Shown: piece after piece, positions 7,999 through 15,917 of the stretch
Layout: each line of letters starts with the position of its first letter
How positions within the stretch are numbered: position 1 is the first letter of the stretch
Origin: Bacillota bacterium
Lineage (GTDB): Bacteria > Bacillota > Dethiobacteria > DTU022
Length of the DNA stretch: 23,704 nt
Reading direction: 5' to 3'
Assembly (NCBI GenBank): GCA_012797095.1
Contig: JAAZPS010000162.1
Span: 1 to 23,704, forward strand
The notes under the pieces: generated by a model
What the model saw: the letters and a program-made list of their open reading frames with translations, nothing else
Databases searched by the model: none
Told to the model about the DNA's origin: nothing
Position numbers and translations under genes: made by a program

Positions 7999-9327
7999 AT
8001 GGGTTTAACCGGATTGGAGATCTTTAAACATTTACCGAAAACCAATTGTAAGGAGTGTGGTTTCCCGACCTGTCTGGCATTTGCCATGGCTCTGGCCAGC
8101 GGCAAGACCTCGCTGGATCTGTGCCCCTATGTCACCGAGGAAGGTAAAGCTGCACTGGAGTCCGCTTCGGCGCCGCCGATCAAGAAGGTCAAGGTCGGGA
8201 CAGGGGAGCACCTGCTCGAGATCGGTGATGAGACCGAGCTGTTCCGGCATGACAAGCGTTTTTTCCATCCCACTGGGGTGGCGGTGCTGATCAGCGATAC
8301 CGGAGATGCTGCTGCGGAGGCGGCGGCATTTGACGAACTCGAGTTCGATCGGGTCGGCCTGCACTACGTTACCGATGTGGTGGCGGTCAAGTGCGATTCG
8401 GGTGACGGGGCCAAGTTCAAGGCGGCGGTGGAAGCGGTCGCCGGAAAAACAGAGAAGGCGATGATCCTGCTCTGCGAGGATCCCGCGCTGATGGAGGGAG
8501 CGGCCGCCGCTGTCGCCTCCCGCAAGCCGCTGCTTTATGCGGCCACGGCAGATAACTACGAGAAGATGGTGGAGATAGCCAAGGCCAATGAGTGCCCTCT
8601 GGCTGTTCGCGGGGAAAATCTGGAGAAGACCGCGGAGCTGGTGGAGAAGATCGTTGCCCTCGATTACAAGGAGCTGGTTCTTGATAGCGGGGCCCGCGAT
8701 ACGAGCAAGGTGCTGGCCGATCTGGTTCAGTTCCGCCGCGGGGCGATCAAGAAATTCCGTCCCTTCGGTTACCCCACGATCGCCTTTACAACCAAGGAAG
8801 ATCCCCTGGAAGAGATCGTTCAGGCCGGGGTTTACCTGACCAAGTATGCTTCGATCATTGTCCTGAAAACAGCGAAAAAGGAACACCTGCTGCCGCTTCT
8901 TTCCTGGCGCCAGAACCTCTACACCGATCCGCAGAAGCCGATTGCGGTGGAGCCGGGTCTCTACGAGGTCGGCGAAGTGAGTGCGGATTCTCCGGTTTAC
9001 TGCACCACCAACTTCTCCCTGACCTATTTTATTGTTGAGGGTGAAGTGGAAAACTCTCGCGTTCCCAGCTATATTCTCTCCGTGGATACCGGAGGGATCT
9101 CGGTGCTGACGGCGTATGCGGACAACAAATTCAGCGGTGAAATTATCGCCAAAGCGATGAAAGAAGCCGGTCTGGAAGAGAAGGTCAATCATAAGAAAAT
9201 TGTTATTCCCGGACATGTTGCCGTTTTACAGGGAGCGTTGGAGGAAGAATCCGGGGGCTGGAAAGTGATGGTCGGGCCGCGGGAAGCCGCCGGTATCGCG
9301 AAATTTGCGAAAGAAAATTTCGCCTAA
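7999..9327 (+). CDS. acsC: Corrinoid iron-sulfur protein large subunit, AcsC
   Basis: A 442-residue large subunit of the corrinoid Fe-S protein, which carries the methyl group on cobalt between AcsE and AcsB. The N-terminal Fe4S4 domain has C17, C20, C25 and C42 in the arrangement CX2CX4CX16C (KTNCKECGFPTC and DLCPY). The middle is a TIM barrel, and the C-terminal third is the cobalamin-binding region. Length agrees with the Moorella protein (about 446). The ribosome binding site AAAGGAG (7984-7990) is 8 bases before ATG. The cobalamin-activating protein (RACo type) that normally reactivates this protein is not in the window. Confidence 0.96.
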   Translation: MGLTGLEIFKHLPKTNCKECGFPTCLAFAMALASGKTSLDLCPYVTEEGKAALESASAPPIKKVKVGTGEHLLEIGDETELFRHDKRFFHPTGVAVLISDTGDAAAEAAAFDELEFDRVGLHYVTDVVAVKCDSGDGAKFKAAVEAVAGKTEKAMILLCEDPALMEGAAAAVASRKPLLYAATADNYEKMVEIAKANECPLAVRGENLEKTAELVEKIVALDYKELVLDSGARDTSKVLADLVQFRRGAIKKFRPFGYPTIAFTTKEDPLEEIVQAGVYLTKYASIIVLKTAKKEHLLPLLSWRQNLYTDPQKPIAVEPGLYEVGEVSADSPVYCTTNFSLTYFIVEGEVENSRVPSYILSVDTGGISVLTAYADNKFSGEIIAKAMKEAGLEEKVNHKKIVIPGHVAVLQGALEEESGGWKVMVGPREAAGIAKFAKENFA

Positions 9328-9369
9328 AGAAACAATTGACTCCTGAATTCGATAGAGAGGAGCGTTAAG

Positions 9370-10344
9370 ATGGCTTTAGAGATTCAAAAGGAAAGGTACA
9401 GAAGCAAAGTAGGCCAGGTTGTTCTGGGAGCAACAAAGGAAGAGGGCGGCACTCGCAGCCACACGGTAACCGTCGGTGGGGAATCAGCCCTGCCCTTCCT
9501 TCATTTTGAAGGGGAGATGCCGCATCGTCCGGTCATCGCCCTGGAGATCTCCGACATGAATCCCGGTTGGAATCCCTGTTTTGATGAATGTTACGGTGAT
9601 GTTTTCGAAGATACGGCGGCCTGGGCGAAAAAATGCGTCGACGAGTACGGCGCTGACCTGGTGCAGATCCGCCTGCAGAGCGCCGATCCTGATCTGCAGG
9701 ATCGCTCTCCGGAGGAATGTGCCGCCACTGTCAAGAAGGTGCTGGAAGCGGTCGGGGTACCGTTGATCGTGATCGGTTGCGGTAAGGCGGAGAAAGATAA
9801 CCTGCTCTACCCGGTGGTGGCCGAAGCGGCCGCCGGCGAGAACCTGCTGTTGGGTGTTGCCGAGGTGGAGAACTACAAGGCGATCACCAGTGCCTGCATG
9901 GCCAACCTGCACAATGTGATCGCACTTTCGCCCATCGATATCAATATCTGCAAGCAGCTGAATATCCTGATCGCCGAGATGAGCATGGTCATGAACGGCC
10001 GGATCATCATCGACCCCTGCATGTCTGCTTTGGGTTACGGCATCGAGTACACCTACTCGATCATGGAGCGGGCCCGTCTGGGTGCCCTCCAGGGGGATCG
10101 GATGCTCTCCATGCCGATGATCGGCAATATCGGTCATGAGGTCTGGCGGGCCAAGGAAGCGAATACACCGGTGGAAGATAACCCCGGCTGGGGTGAGCGG
10201 GCCGAAAGGGCCATCCTCTGGGAAGCGACCACGGCGATGGCTTTCATGCAAGCGGGTCTCGATATCCTGGTGCTGCGTCATCCCCGTGCGGCGGCGCTGG
10301 CCAGAAAAAATATTGACGATCTGATGCAGGATAACAGCTATTAA
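9370..10344 (+). CDS. acsD: Corrinoid iron-sulfur protein small subunit, AcsD
   Basis: A 324-residue TIM-barrel subunit that pairs with AcsC to hold the corrinoid cofactor at the dimer interface. Length matches the Moorella subunit (about 323). Family features seen are the start LEIQKERYRSKVGQVVLGAT, the EISDMNPGWNPCFDECYGDV stretch, and the C-terminal LRHPRAAA motif. GAGAGGAG (9355-9362) lies 7 bases before ATG. The gap after acsC is 42 bases with no hairpin, which fits tight co-expression of the two subunits in equal amounts. Confidence 0.96.
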   Translation: MALEIQKERYRSKVGQVVLGATKEEGGTRSHTVTVGGESALPFLHFEGEMPHRPVIALEISDMNPGWNPCFDECYGDVFEDTAAWAKKCVDEYGADLVQIRLQSADPDLQDRSPEECAATVKKVLEAVGVPLIVIGCGKAEKDNLLYPVVAEAAAGENLLLGVAEVENYKAITSACMANLHNVIALSPIDINICKQLNILIAEMSMVMNGRIIIDPCMSALGYGIEYTYSIMERARLGALQGDRMLSMPMIGNIGHEVWRAKEANTPVEDNPGWGERAERAILWEATTAMAFMQAGLDILVLRHPRAAALARKNIDDLMQDNSY

Positions 10345-10377
10345 GTGTTTAATTAAAGATGATAGGAGGCTGGTGCG

Positions 10378-11166
10378 ATGATTATCATCGGCGAGCGTAT
10401 AAACGGCATGTTTCAGGATATTGCCAAGGCTATCCGGGAGCGGGACGGCTCGGTTATCCAGAGCTGGGCGAAAAAGCAAGAACAGAATGGGGCCCGCTAC
10501 CTTGATATCAACGTCGGTCCCGGTTCCGCCGAGCCGATTGAAGCGATGAAATGGATGGTCGAGGAGACTCAGAAAGCCAGCGATCTGCCTCTTTGCCTCG
10601 ATTCGACCAATTATGACGCCATCGAGGCGGGGCTGAAGATCTGCAAACGTCCGGCGATGATCAACTCCGTCCCCGCGGAAGCGGCCAAGATGGAACGGGT
10701 TTTCACCATGGCTGCCGAGTACGGATCCGAGGTGATCTGCCTGGCGATGAGCGCGGAAGGTATCCCCAAGGATTCCGAAAGCCGGATCGCTCTGGCCATG
10801 GAACTGGTGGCTACCGGGGATGGTTACGGGGTCCCCATCGAGAATCTCTATATCGATCCCCTGGTTCTTCCCTGCAATGTTGCCCAGGATCACGGTCCCG
10901 AGGTGCTGGAAACACTGCGCCAGGTCAAGCTGATCTCCGATCCTCCTCCGAAGACAGTGGTCGGCTTGAGCAATGCTTCCCAGGGAACCAGGGATCGGGA
11001 ACTGGTTAACCGCATCTTTGCGGTCATGGCCATGGCCAACGGGCTTGATGCTGCGATTGCCGATGCCAATGATGACGAGCTGATGGCTGCGGTAGCCACA
11101 GCGCGGATCCTGTTGAATATTGACATCTACTGTGATTCTTACGTCGATGTCTTCAAACAGGCCTAA
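10378..11166 (+). CDS. acsE: Methyltetrahydrofolate:corrinoid/iron-sulfur protein methyltransferase
   Basis: A 262-residue methyltransferase with a dihydropteroate-synthase-like TIM barrel. It moves the methyl group of methyl-THF to the Co(I) of AcsCD. Residues known to bind pterin or assist catalysis in the Moorella enzyme are at the same numbers: D75 (CLDSTNYD), N96 (INSVPA), D160 (YIDPLV) and N199 (LSNASQG). The length is identical to that enzyme. AGGAGG (10364-10369) precedes ATG 10378. It closes the tight acs run; a strong hairpin begins 11 bases after its stop. Confidence 0.97.
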   Translation: MIIIGERINGMFQDIAKAIRERDGSVIQSWAKKQEQNGARYLDINVGPGSAEPIEAMKWMVEETQKASDLPLCLDSTNYDAIEAGLKICKRPAMINSVPAEAAKMERVFTMAAEYGSEVICLAMSAEGIPKDSESRIALAMELVATGDGYGVPIENLYIDPLVLPCNVAQDHGPEVLETLRQVKLISDPPPKTVVGLSNASQGTRDRELVNRIFAVMAMANGLDAAIADANDDELMAAVATARILLNIDIYCDSYVDVFKQA

Positions 11167-11177
11167 GAAGCGCGCCC

Positions 11178-11220
11178 GGCTGAAAGAAGTCGCCCCGGGC
11201 GGCTTCTTTCAGCCTGTTTG
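11178..11220 (+). terminator. Strong hairpin between acsE and metV, terminator or attenuator
   Basis: GGCTGAAAGAAGTCGCC (11178-11194) and GGCGGCTTCTTTCAGCC (11198-11214) pair along all 17 positions with one G-U pair and a 3-base loop. TGTTTGT follows, a weak U-tract, so partial termination is likely. It would lower metVF transcription relative to acsA-E unless metVF has its own promoter in the 70 bases that follow. Confidence 0.7.
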
Positions 11221-11269
11221 TAGCAGTACCTCCACAACCAGATGAACTGCAAAAGCAGCAAATGAAGGG

Positions 11270-11276
11270 AAGGTGA
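11270..11276 (+). promoter_or_regulatory. Ribosome binding site that decides the metV start
   Basis: AAGGTGA lies 8 bases before ATG 11285. The in-frame GTG at 11273 is inside this site and so is an unlikely start. Confidence 0.6.
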
Positions 11277-11284
11277 GCCATAAT

Positions 11285-11965
11285 ATGATTACCGCAGAAA
11301 GAAAACCTCTGGACGAGATCTTCAAGATGCTGGAGCCTTACCGGAAGATCGCTGTTCTGGGGTGCGGCACCTGTGTCACCGTATGTATGGCCGGCGGACA
11401 GAAAGAGGCGGAGGAACTGGCCGTCGCCATCTCGATCCACCGTAAAAAAGAGAAGAAAGAGGTTAGTGTCGAAGCTTTCACCATCGAGCGGCAGTGTGAA
11501 TTCGAGATGATCGACCAGGTAGCAGAGCGGTTAAAGGGTTTTGATGTGGTCCTGTCGCTGGCATGCGGCGTGGGCGTGCAAACCCTGGTCGAGCATATGC
11601 CGGAGCTGATCGTGCTGCCCGGGCTGAACACCAAGTCGATGGGTTATCCGGTGGAGCAGGGTGTCTGGGTTGAACGCTGTCTCGGCTGCGGCGACTGTGT
11701 TCTGCATTTGACCCAGGGTATCTGCCCCATCACCCGCTGTGCCAAAAGTTTGTTGAACGGCCCTTGCGGCGGTTCTGCCGATGGAAAATGCGAGATCAGC
11801 AAGGATGTCGATTGTGCCTGGCATCTGATCCACGATCGGCTGAAGAGTCTTGGAATGCTGAACGTGCTGGAAGAGATTCAGCCGCCGAAAGACTGGTCTT
11901 CCTCTCATCATGGAGGCCCAAGAACTTTAGTAAGGGAGGATGTCAGACTTGAAAGCGGGAAGTAA
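11285..11965 (+). CDS. metV: MetV, zinc/iron-sulfur subunit of methylenetetrahydrofolate reductase
   Basis: A 226-residue protein of the MTHFR C-terminal, metal-binding family, the partner of MetF in acetogens. It is thought to pass electrons to the MetF flavin. Cysteines are many and ordered: C27, C30 and C34 in the GCGTCVTVC segment, then C132, C135, C138, C147, C152, C161 and C169 in the C-terminal half. ATG 11285 is chosen by its ribosome binding site; GTG 11273 would add four residues. The gene runs into metF with an overlap, so the two are probably translated together. No hdrABC, mvhD or rnfC2 lies beside it, the plain metVF layout known from Thermoanaerobacter kivui. Confidence 0.92.
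   Translation: MITAERKPLDEIFKMLEPYRKIAVLGCGTCVTVCMAGGQKEAEELAVAISIHRKKEKKEVSVEAFTIERQCEFEMIDQVAERLKGFDVVLSLACGVGVQTLVEHMPELIVLPGLNTKSMGYPVEQGVWVERCLGCGDCVLHLTQGICPITRCAKSLLNGPCGGSADGKCEISKDVDCAWHLIHDRLKSLGMLNVLEEIQPPKDWSSSHHGGPRTLVREDVRLESGK
11934..11939 (+). promoter_or_regulatory. Ribosome binding site that decides the metF start
   Basis: GGGAGG directly abuts ATG 11940, too close to serve it. It lies 9 bases before the in-frame TTG 11949, which is therefore the better start. Confidence 0.55.
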
Positions 11966-12869
11966 TCTGGAAAAAGTTATCAGCAGCGGACAATTTGCCG
12001 TTACCGGCGAGCTGGGACCTCCCAAGAGCGCCGATGTGAGCATGATCAAGGAACATGGCGAAGCGATGCGCAACTATGTTGACGCGTTCAATATCACCGA
12101 TAACCAGACGGCAATTGTGCGTACCTCCAGTATCGGTGTAGCCGGGGTTCTGCTCCAGATGGGGTTGGAACCTGTGGTCCAGATGACAGTGCGCGATCGC
12201 AACCGGATCGCCCTGCAAGGTGATCTCCTCGGAGCGGTGGCGCTGGGAGTTAAAAATGTGCTCTGCCTCTCCGGTGATCATCAGATGTTTGGCAATGAAG
12301 CAGCGGCCAAGGGTGTATACGATATCGACTCGATGCAGCTGCTAAAAGCGTTCAAGGATATTCGCGATGAGGGTAAATTCATCGGCGGAGATGATCTGGA
12401 AGCACCGCTTTCGGTCTTTCTGGGAGCGGTGGCGAATCCCTTTGCTGATCCCTTCGAGTACCGGGTCGATCGGCTCGAGAAAAAGGTCGCCGCCGGAGCA
12501 AGTTTTATCCAGACCCAGTGCATCTTCGATCTGGAGCGCTTCAAGCGTTGGATGGAGCTGGTTCGCGAGCGCGGGCTGCACAAGAAAGTGGCCATTCTTG
12601 GTGGGGTTACCCCGATCAAATCACTCGGTGCCGCCAGGTATATGAAGAACTTTGTTTCGGGAATCACTATTCCCGACGAGTTGATCGAGCGGCTCCAGGG
12701 TGCCGAGAAGAAAAAAGAGGAAGGGCTGAAGATCGCCATCGAGACGATCCAGCAGCTCAAGGAGATCGAAGGGGTGGCCGGGGTGCATATCATGGCCATC
12801 GCCTGGGAAGAGATCGTTCCTGATATTGTCGAAAGGGCCGGGCTCTATCCCCGCCCGAAACTTTCGTAA
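11949..12869 (+). CDS. metF: 5,10-methylenetetrahydrofolate reductase, MetF
   Basis: A 306-residue FAD-dependent TIM-barrel enzyme that makes methyl-THF, the substrate of AcsE. The early VTGELGPPKSADV segment holds the conserved Glu (E21) of the family, and FIQTQCIFDLERFKRW and GGVTPIKSLGAARYM are typical later motifs. The start is placed at TTG 11949 because GGGAGG (11934-11939) has normal spacing to it; ATG 11940 would add MSD but touches that site. The gene overlaps the end of metV by 17 bases (26 from ATG). It completes the methyl branch next to the carbonyl branch, without genes for a dedicated electron-bifurcating partner. Confidence 0.94.
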   Translation: MKAGSNLEKVISSGQFAVTGELGPPKSADVSMIKEHGEAMRNYVDAFNITDNQTAIVRTSSIGVAGVLLQMGLEPVVQMTVRDRNRIALQGDLLGAVALGVKNVLCLSGDHQMFGNEAAAKGVYDIDSMQLLKAFKDIRDEGKFIGGDDLEAPLSVFLGAVANPFADPFEYRVDRLEKKVAAGASFIQTQCIFDLERFKRWMELVRERGLHKKVAILGGVTPIKSLGAARYMKNFVSGITIPDELIERLQGAEKKKEEGLKIAIETIQQLKEIEGVAGVHIMAIAWEEIVPDIVERAGLYPRPKLS

Positions 12870-12960
12870 AAGGGAAAAATGGAATGAATGCAGGGCAAAA
12901 GCAGCTGAGTGCAAAGAGGGGTTTGCCCGGCCTGATTTACCCGGCTGCCGCTCAATTATA

Positions 12961-13002
12961 TTCAATAAAATAACAGGCGTATTCGCCTGTTATTTTATTG
13001 AA
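12961..13002. terminator. 19-bp perfect hairpin before thl, likely bidirectional terminator or attenuator
   Basis: TTCAATAAAATAACAGGCG (12961-12979) and its exact complement (12984-13002) enclose the loop TATT. The GC core CAGGCG/CGCCTG is followed by the T-rich TTATTTTATT and preceded by an A-rich arm, so it can terminate on both strands. It ends 20 bases before the thl start, inside the thl leader, so any thl promoter must lie before or within it. Confidence 0.8.
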
Positions 13003-13022
13003 CAAGGTTTGGAGGATCGGTG

Positions 13023-14204
13023 ATGGAACGAGAAGATGTCGTTATTGTCAGCGCTCTGCGCACGGCGACCGGTGATTTCGGGGGGTCTTTCAGGACCGTC
13101 TCTTCGCTGGAGCTTGGCCGGACCGTTGTGGAGAAGGTTGTCCGCAGGGCAAACCTTCTACCGGAGCAGATCGACGAGGTTATTTTTGGTAATTGCAATC
13201 AGTATACCGATGAGCCCAATGTGGCCCGCTGCATCGCCTTGACTGCAGGAATGCCGGTAGAGACAACGGGATTTACCATTCAACGGCAATGTGCCTCGGG
13301 GATGCAGGCTATTGTTTCAGGATACCAGGAGATCGTCTTCGGGGATGTGGATATCGTTGTTGCCGGCGGGGTGGAATCGATGAGTACGGCGCCCTACCTG
13401 CTCAAGGCAGCGCGCTGGGGGAAGCGTCTTCAGCACGGCGAGATGACCGATTCCCTCTGGGAGATGTTGACCGATCCGGTCTACAAGATCATGATGGGAG
13501 AGACAGCGGAGCGGCTGGCCGATAAATATGGGATCAGCCGGGAAGCGCAGGACGAGATCGCTTACCGCAGTCATATCAATGCCCTGGCGGCAATCGATGA
13601 GGGCCGTTTCAAGGAGCAGATTGTACCGGTGACAGTCAAGGGGCGGAAAGGTGATACGATCGTCGACACCGATGAGCACCCCCGCAGGGATATCTCCAGG
13701 GAGATCCTGGCTTCACTGCGGCCCTCTTTCCGCAAGGATGGGACGGTGACCGCGGGCAATGCCTCGGGGTTGAACGACGGTGCTGCAGCGGTGGTCCTGA
13801 TGACTGCCCGGCGTGCAGCGGAGCTCGGTCTGAAGCCGATGGGCCGGATCATCTCCTACGGTTGGGCCGGAGTGGAGCCGGATCTGATGGGTTACGGGCC
13901 CGTTCCGGCGATCCGCAAAACTCTAGAGAAGGCGGGGCTGGCTCTCGATCAGATCGAGCTGATCGAGCTGAACGAGGCCTTTGCCGCCCAGTACCTGGCC
14001 TGTGAACAGTTGCTGGAGCTAAATCGGGAGATTGTCAATGTGAACGGTAGCGGGATCGCCCTCGGTCACCCGGTGGGCTGCACCGGTGCCCGGGTTGTCG
14101 TCACCCTGCTCCACGAGATGGCCCGCCGCGATCTGAAGATGGGCCTGGCTTCCCTCTGTGTCGGCGGCGGGATGGGGATGGCCATGATTCTGGAAAGGAC
14201 CTGA
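13023..14204 (+). CDS. thl: Acetyl-CoA C-acetyltransferase (thiolase)
   Basis: A 393-residue biosynthetic-type thiolase that joins two acetyl-CoA into acetoacetyl-CoA, or runs in reverse. The catalytic residues are visible: nucleophile C90 in QRQCASGMQ, H349 in ALGHPVGCTG and C379 in SLCVGGGMG. NEAFAAQ is at 317-323. Length is normal (390-395). ATG 13023 is preferred over the GTG just before it because GGAGG (13011-13015) gives 7 bases of spacing. It starts a three-gene set with crt and hbd, right after a strong hairpin that ends the metF transcript. Confidence 0.95.
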   Translation: MEREDVVIVSALRTATGDFGGSFRTVSSLELGRTVVEKVVRRANLLPEQIDEVIFGNCNQYTDEPNVARCIALTAGMPVETTGFTIQRQCASGMQAIVSGYQEIVFGDVDIVVAGGVESMSTAPYLLKAARWGKRLQHGEMTDSLWEMLTDPVYKIMMGETAERLADKYGISREAQDEIAYRSHINALAAIDEGRFKEQIVPVTVKGRKGDTIVDTDEHPRRDISREILASLRPSFRKDGTVTAGNASGLNDGAAAVVLMTARRAAELGLKPMGRIISYGWAGVEPDLMGYGPVPAIRKTLEKAGLALDQIELIELNEAFAAQYLACEQLLELNREIVNVNGSGIALGHPVGCTGARVVVTLLHEMARRDLKMGLASLCVGGGMGMAMILERT

Positions 14205-14241
14205 GCAAAAGGTAGATCGAACAAGAAGGAGGCTGCTTTGA

Positions 14242-15018
14242 ATGAGTGACTATATTGCAGTAGTGAAAGAAGATCGTCTGGCGCTTGTGACAATCGATCA
14301 TCCGCCGGTAAATGCTCTGAACAGCCGGGTTCTGGAGGCGCTGGAAAAATGCTTTGATCAGCTGGCTGCCGATGGGAATATCGGAGCGGTCGTGCTCACC
14401 GGGGCCGGAGAGAAAGCTTTTGTTGCCGGCGCCGATATCGGTGAATTTACCACCCTCACCGCGGATAATGGCGAGCAACTCAGCCGCCGGGGGCAGCTCA
14501 TCTTCCAGAAGATCGAGGATTTCCCCGCTCCGGTGATCGCGGCGGTGAATGGATTCGCCCTGGGAGGCGGCCTGGAGCTGGCCCTGGCCTGCGATATCCG
14601 GGTGCTGGCCGAGAATGCCCGGGTCGGTCTTCCCGAAGTGACCCTGGCCATATTCCCGGGCTATGGCGGTACCCAGCGGCTTCCCCGGACCATCGCTCCC
14701 GGGAAGGCGCGGGAGTTGATCTTTACCGGTGAGATGATCGACGCGGCGGAAGCATACCGGATCGGCCTGGCCGATCATCTGGTCGCTCCGGGTGAGGCGC
14801 TGACGCAGTCCCGCAAGATCGCCGAAAAGATCTTGAAACGGGGACCCATTGCGGTCCGCCTGGCCAAGGAGGCGGTCAATCGTGGCCGCGGGCTGCCGGT
14901 AAACGCGGGCTGCAAGGTTGAGGCGCAGCTTTTCGGGCAGCTTTGCGACACCGAGGATCAGAAGGAAGGCGCCGCCGCTTTTCTGGAGAAACGTCCGCCG
15001 GTATACAAGGGCCGGTAA
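14242..15018 (+). CDS. crt: Enoyl-CoA hydratase / crotonase
   Basis: A 258-residue crotonase-fold enzyme that interconverts 3-hydroxybutyryl-CoA and crotonyl-CoA. The oxyanion-hole segments are present (FVAGADIGEF near residue 60 and NGFALGGGLELALACDIR at 103-120), as are the two catalytic glutamates, E112 in GGGLELA and E132 in LPEVTLAIFPG. GGTQRLPR follows, as in the family. AAGGAGG (14226-14232) lies 9 bases before ATG. It sits between thl and hbd with gaps of 37 and 47 bases, so a C4-CoA role is more likely than a long-chain one, though the sequence does not fix chain length. Confidence 0.93.
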   Translation: MSDYIAVVKEDRLALVTIDHPPVNALNSRVLEALEKCFDQLAADGNIGAVVLTGAGEKAFVAGADIGEFTTLTADNGEQLSRRGQLIFQKIEDFPAPVIAAVNGFALGGGLELALACDIRVLAENARVGLPEVTLAIFPGYGGTQRLPRTIAPGKARELIFTGEMIDAAEAYRIGLADHLVAPGEALTQSRKIAEKILKRGPIAVRLAKEAVNRGRGLPVNAGCKVEAQLFGQLCDTEDQKEGAAAFLEKRPPVYKGR

Positions 15019-15065
15019 GGTTTTATCAGCAAGGGTAGACAGATCATGACCGGAGGTGGCATCTG

Positions 15066-15917
15066 ATGGAGATAAAGACGATCGGAGTGATCGGTGCCGG
15101 GACCATGGGCAGCGGGATCGCCCAGGTCGCCGCTGAAGCGGGATTCAAGGTGATCATGCGCGATCTGGAAGAGCAGTTTGTTCAGCGTGGATTGGCGGCG
15201 GTGGAGAGGAATATGGACCGGGCGGTTGAGAAAGGAAAGAAAAGCCAGACCGAGGCTGCTGCTCTGCTCGAACGGATCAGCGGCACGACCCGGCTGGAGG
15301 ATCTGGGTGAAGCTGATTTCGTCATCGAAGCGATCATCGAAAATATGGCGATAAAAAAAGAGCTTTACGCAAAGCTGGATGCGATCTGCAAGGAGGGGGC
15401 GGTGCTGGCCTCAAATACCTCCGGGCTGAGCATAACCGAGATGGCCTCGGCAACGGGGCGCCCACAGCGGGTTGTCGGGATGCACTTTTTCAACCCTGTT
15501 CCGGTGATGAAGCTGGTTGAGGTGATCCGCGGTTTTGATACCGCCGATGAAATCTTCGAGCTGACCATGGCACTGTCCAGAGAGATGGGCAAGGAGCCGA
15601 TTGCGGTCAATGAAGCGCCTCTGTTTGCCGTAAACCGGATCCTTGTGCCGATGATAAACGAGGCCGCCTTTGTGCTGATGGAGGGGGTCGCCAGCGCCGA
15701 AGATATTGACCGCGGCATGATGCTGGGGGCAAATCACCCCATCGGACCGCTTGCTCTGGCCGATCTGGTGGGGCTGGATGTACTTCTGGCCGTGATGGAG
15801 ACGCTCCATGGGGAGACCGGTGATTCGAAATACCGTCCCTGCCCTCTGATGCGCAAGCTGGTCAGGGCAGGTCATTACGGCCGCAAAACCGGTCGCGGTT
15901 TCTACACGTACGGCTGA
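15066..15917 (+). CDS. hbd: 3-hydroxybutyryl-CoA dehydrogenase
   Basis: A 283-residue enzyme that interconverts acetoacetyl-CoA and 3-hydroxybutyryl-CoA. The N-terminal Rossmann motif GVIGAGTMGSGIAQ (8-20) is followed by an acidic residue at the end of the second strand (D33), which favours NAD(H) over NADP(H); that preference is inferred. The catalytic set S119, H140 (GMHFFNPVP), E152 and N190 is complete. The family signature APGFxxNR reads APLFAVNR here, a Gly to Leu change next to the active site. GGAGG (15052-15056) precedes ATG 15066. It is the last gene of the thl-crt-hbd set; no butyryl-CoA dehydrogenase or Etf genes follow. Confidence 0.94.
   Translation: MEIKTIGVIGAGTMGSGIAQVAAEAGFKVIMRDLEEQFVQRGLAAVERNMDRAVEKGKKSQTEAAALLERISGTTRLEDLGEADFVIEAIIENMAIKKELYAKLDAICKEGAVLASNTSGLSITEMASATGRPQRVVGMHFFNPVPVMKLVEVIRGFDTADEIFELTMALSREMGKEPIAVNEAPLFAVNRILVPMINEAAFVLMEGVASAEDIDRGMMLGANHPIGPLALADLVGLDVLLAVMETLHGETGDSKYRPCPLMRKLVRAGHYGRKTGRGFYTYG

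Noticed and set aside
9484..10893. 469-codon minus-strand frame across acsD and acsE
   Set aside because: It spans two well-supported genes and their gap and is His/Asp-rich, as antisense frames of GC-rich genes are.
12870..12960. Small open frames between metF and thl
   Set aside because: They are very short, lack usable ribosome binding sites and run through the hairpin at 12961.
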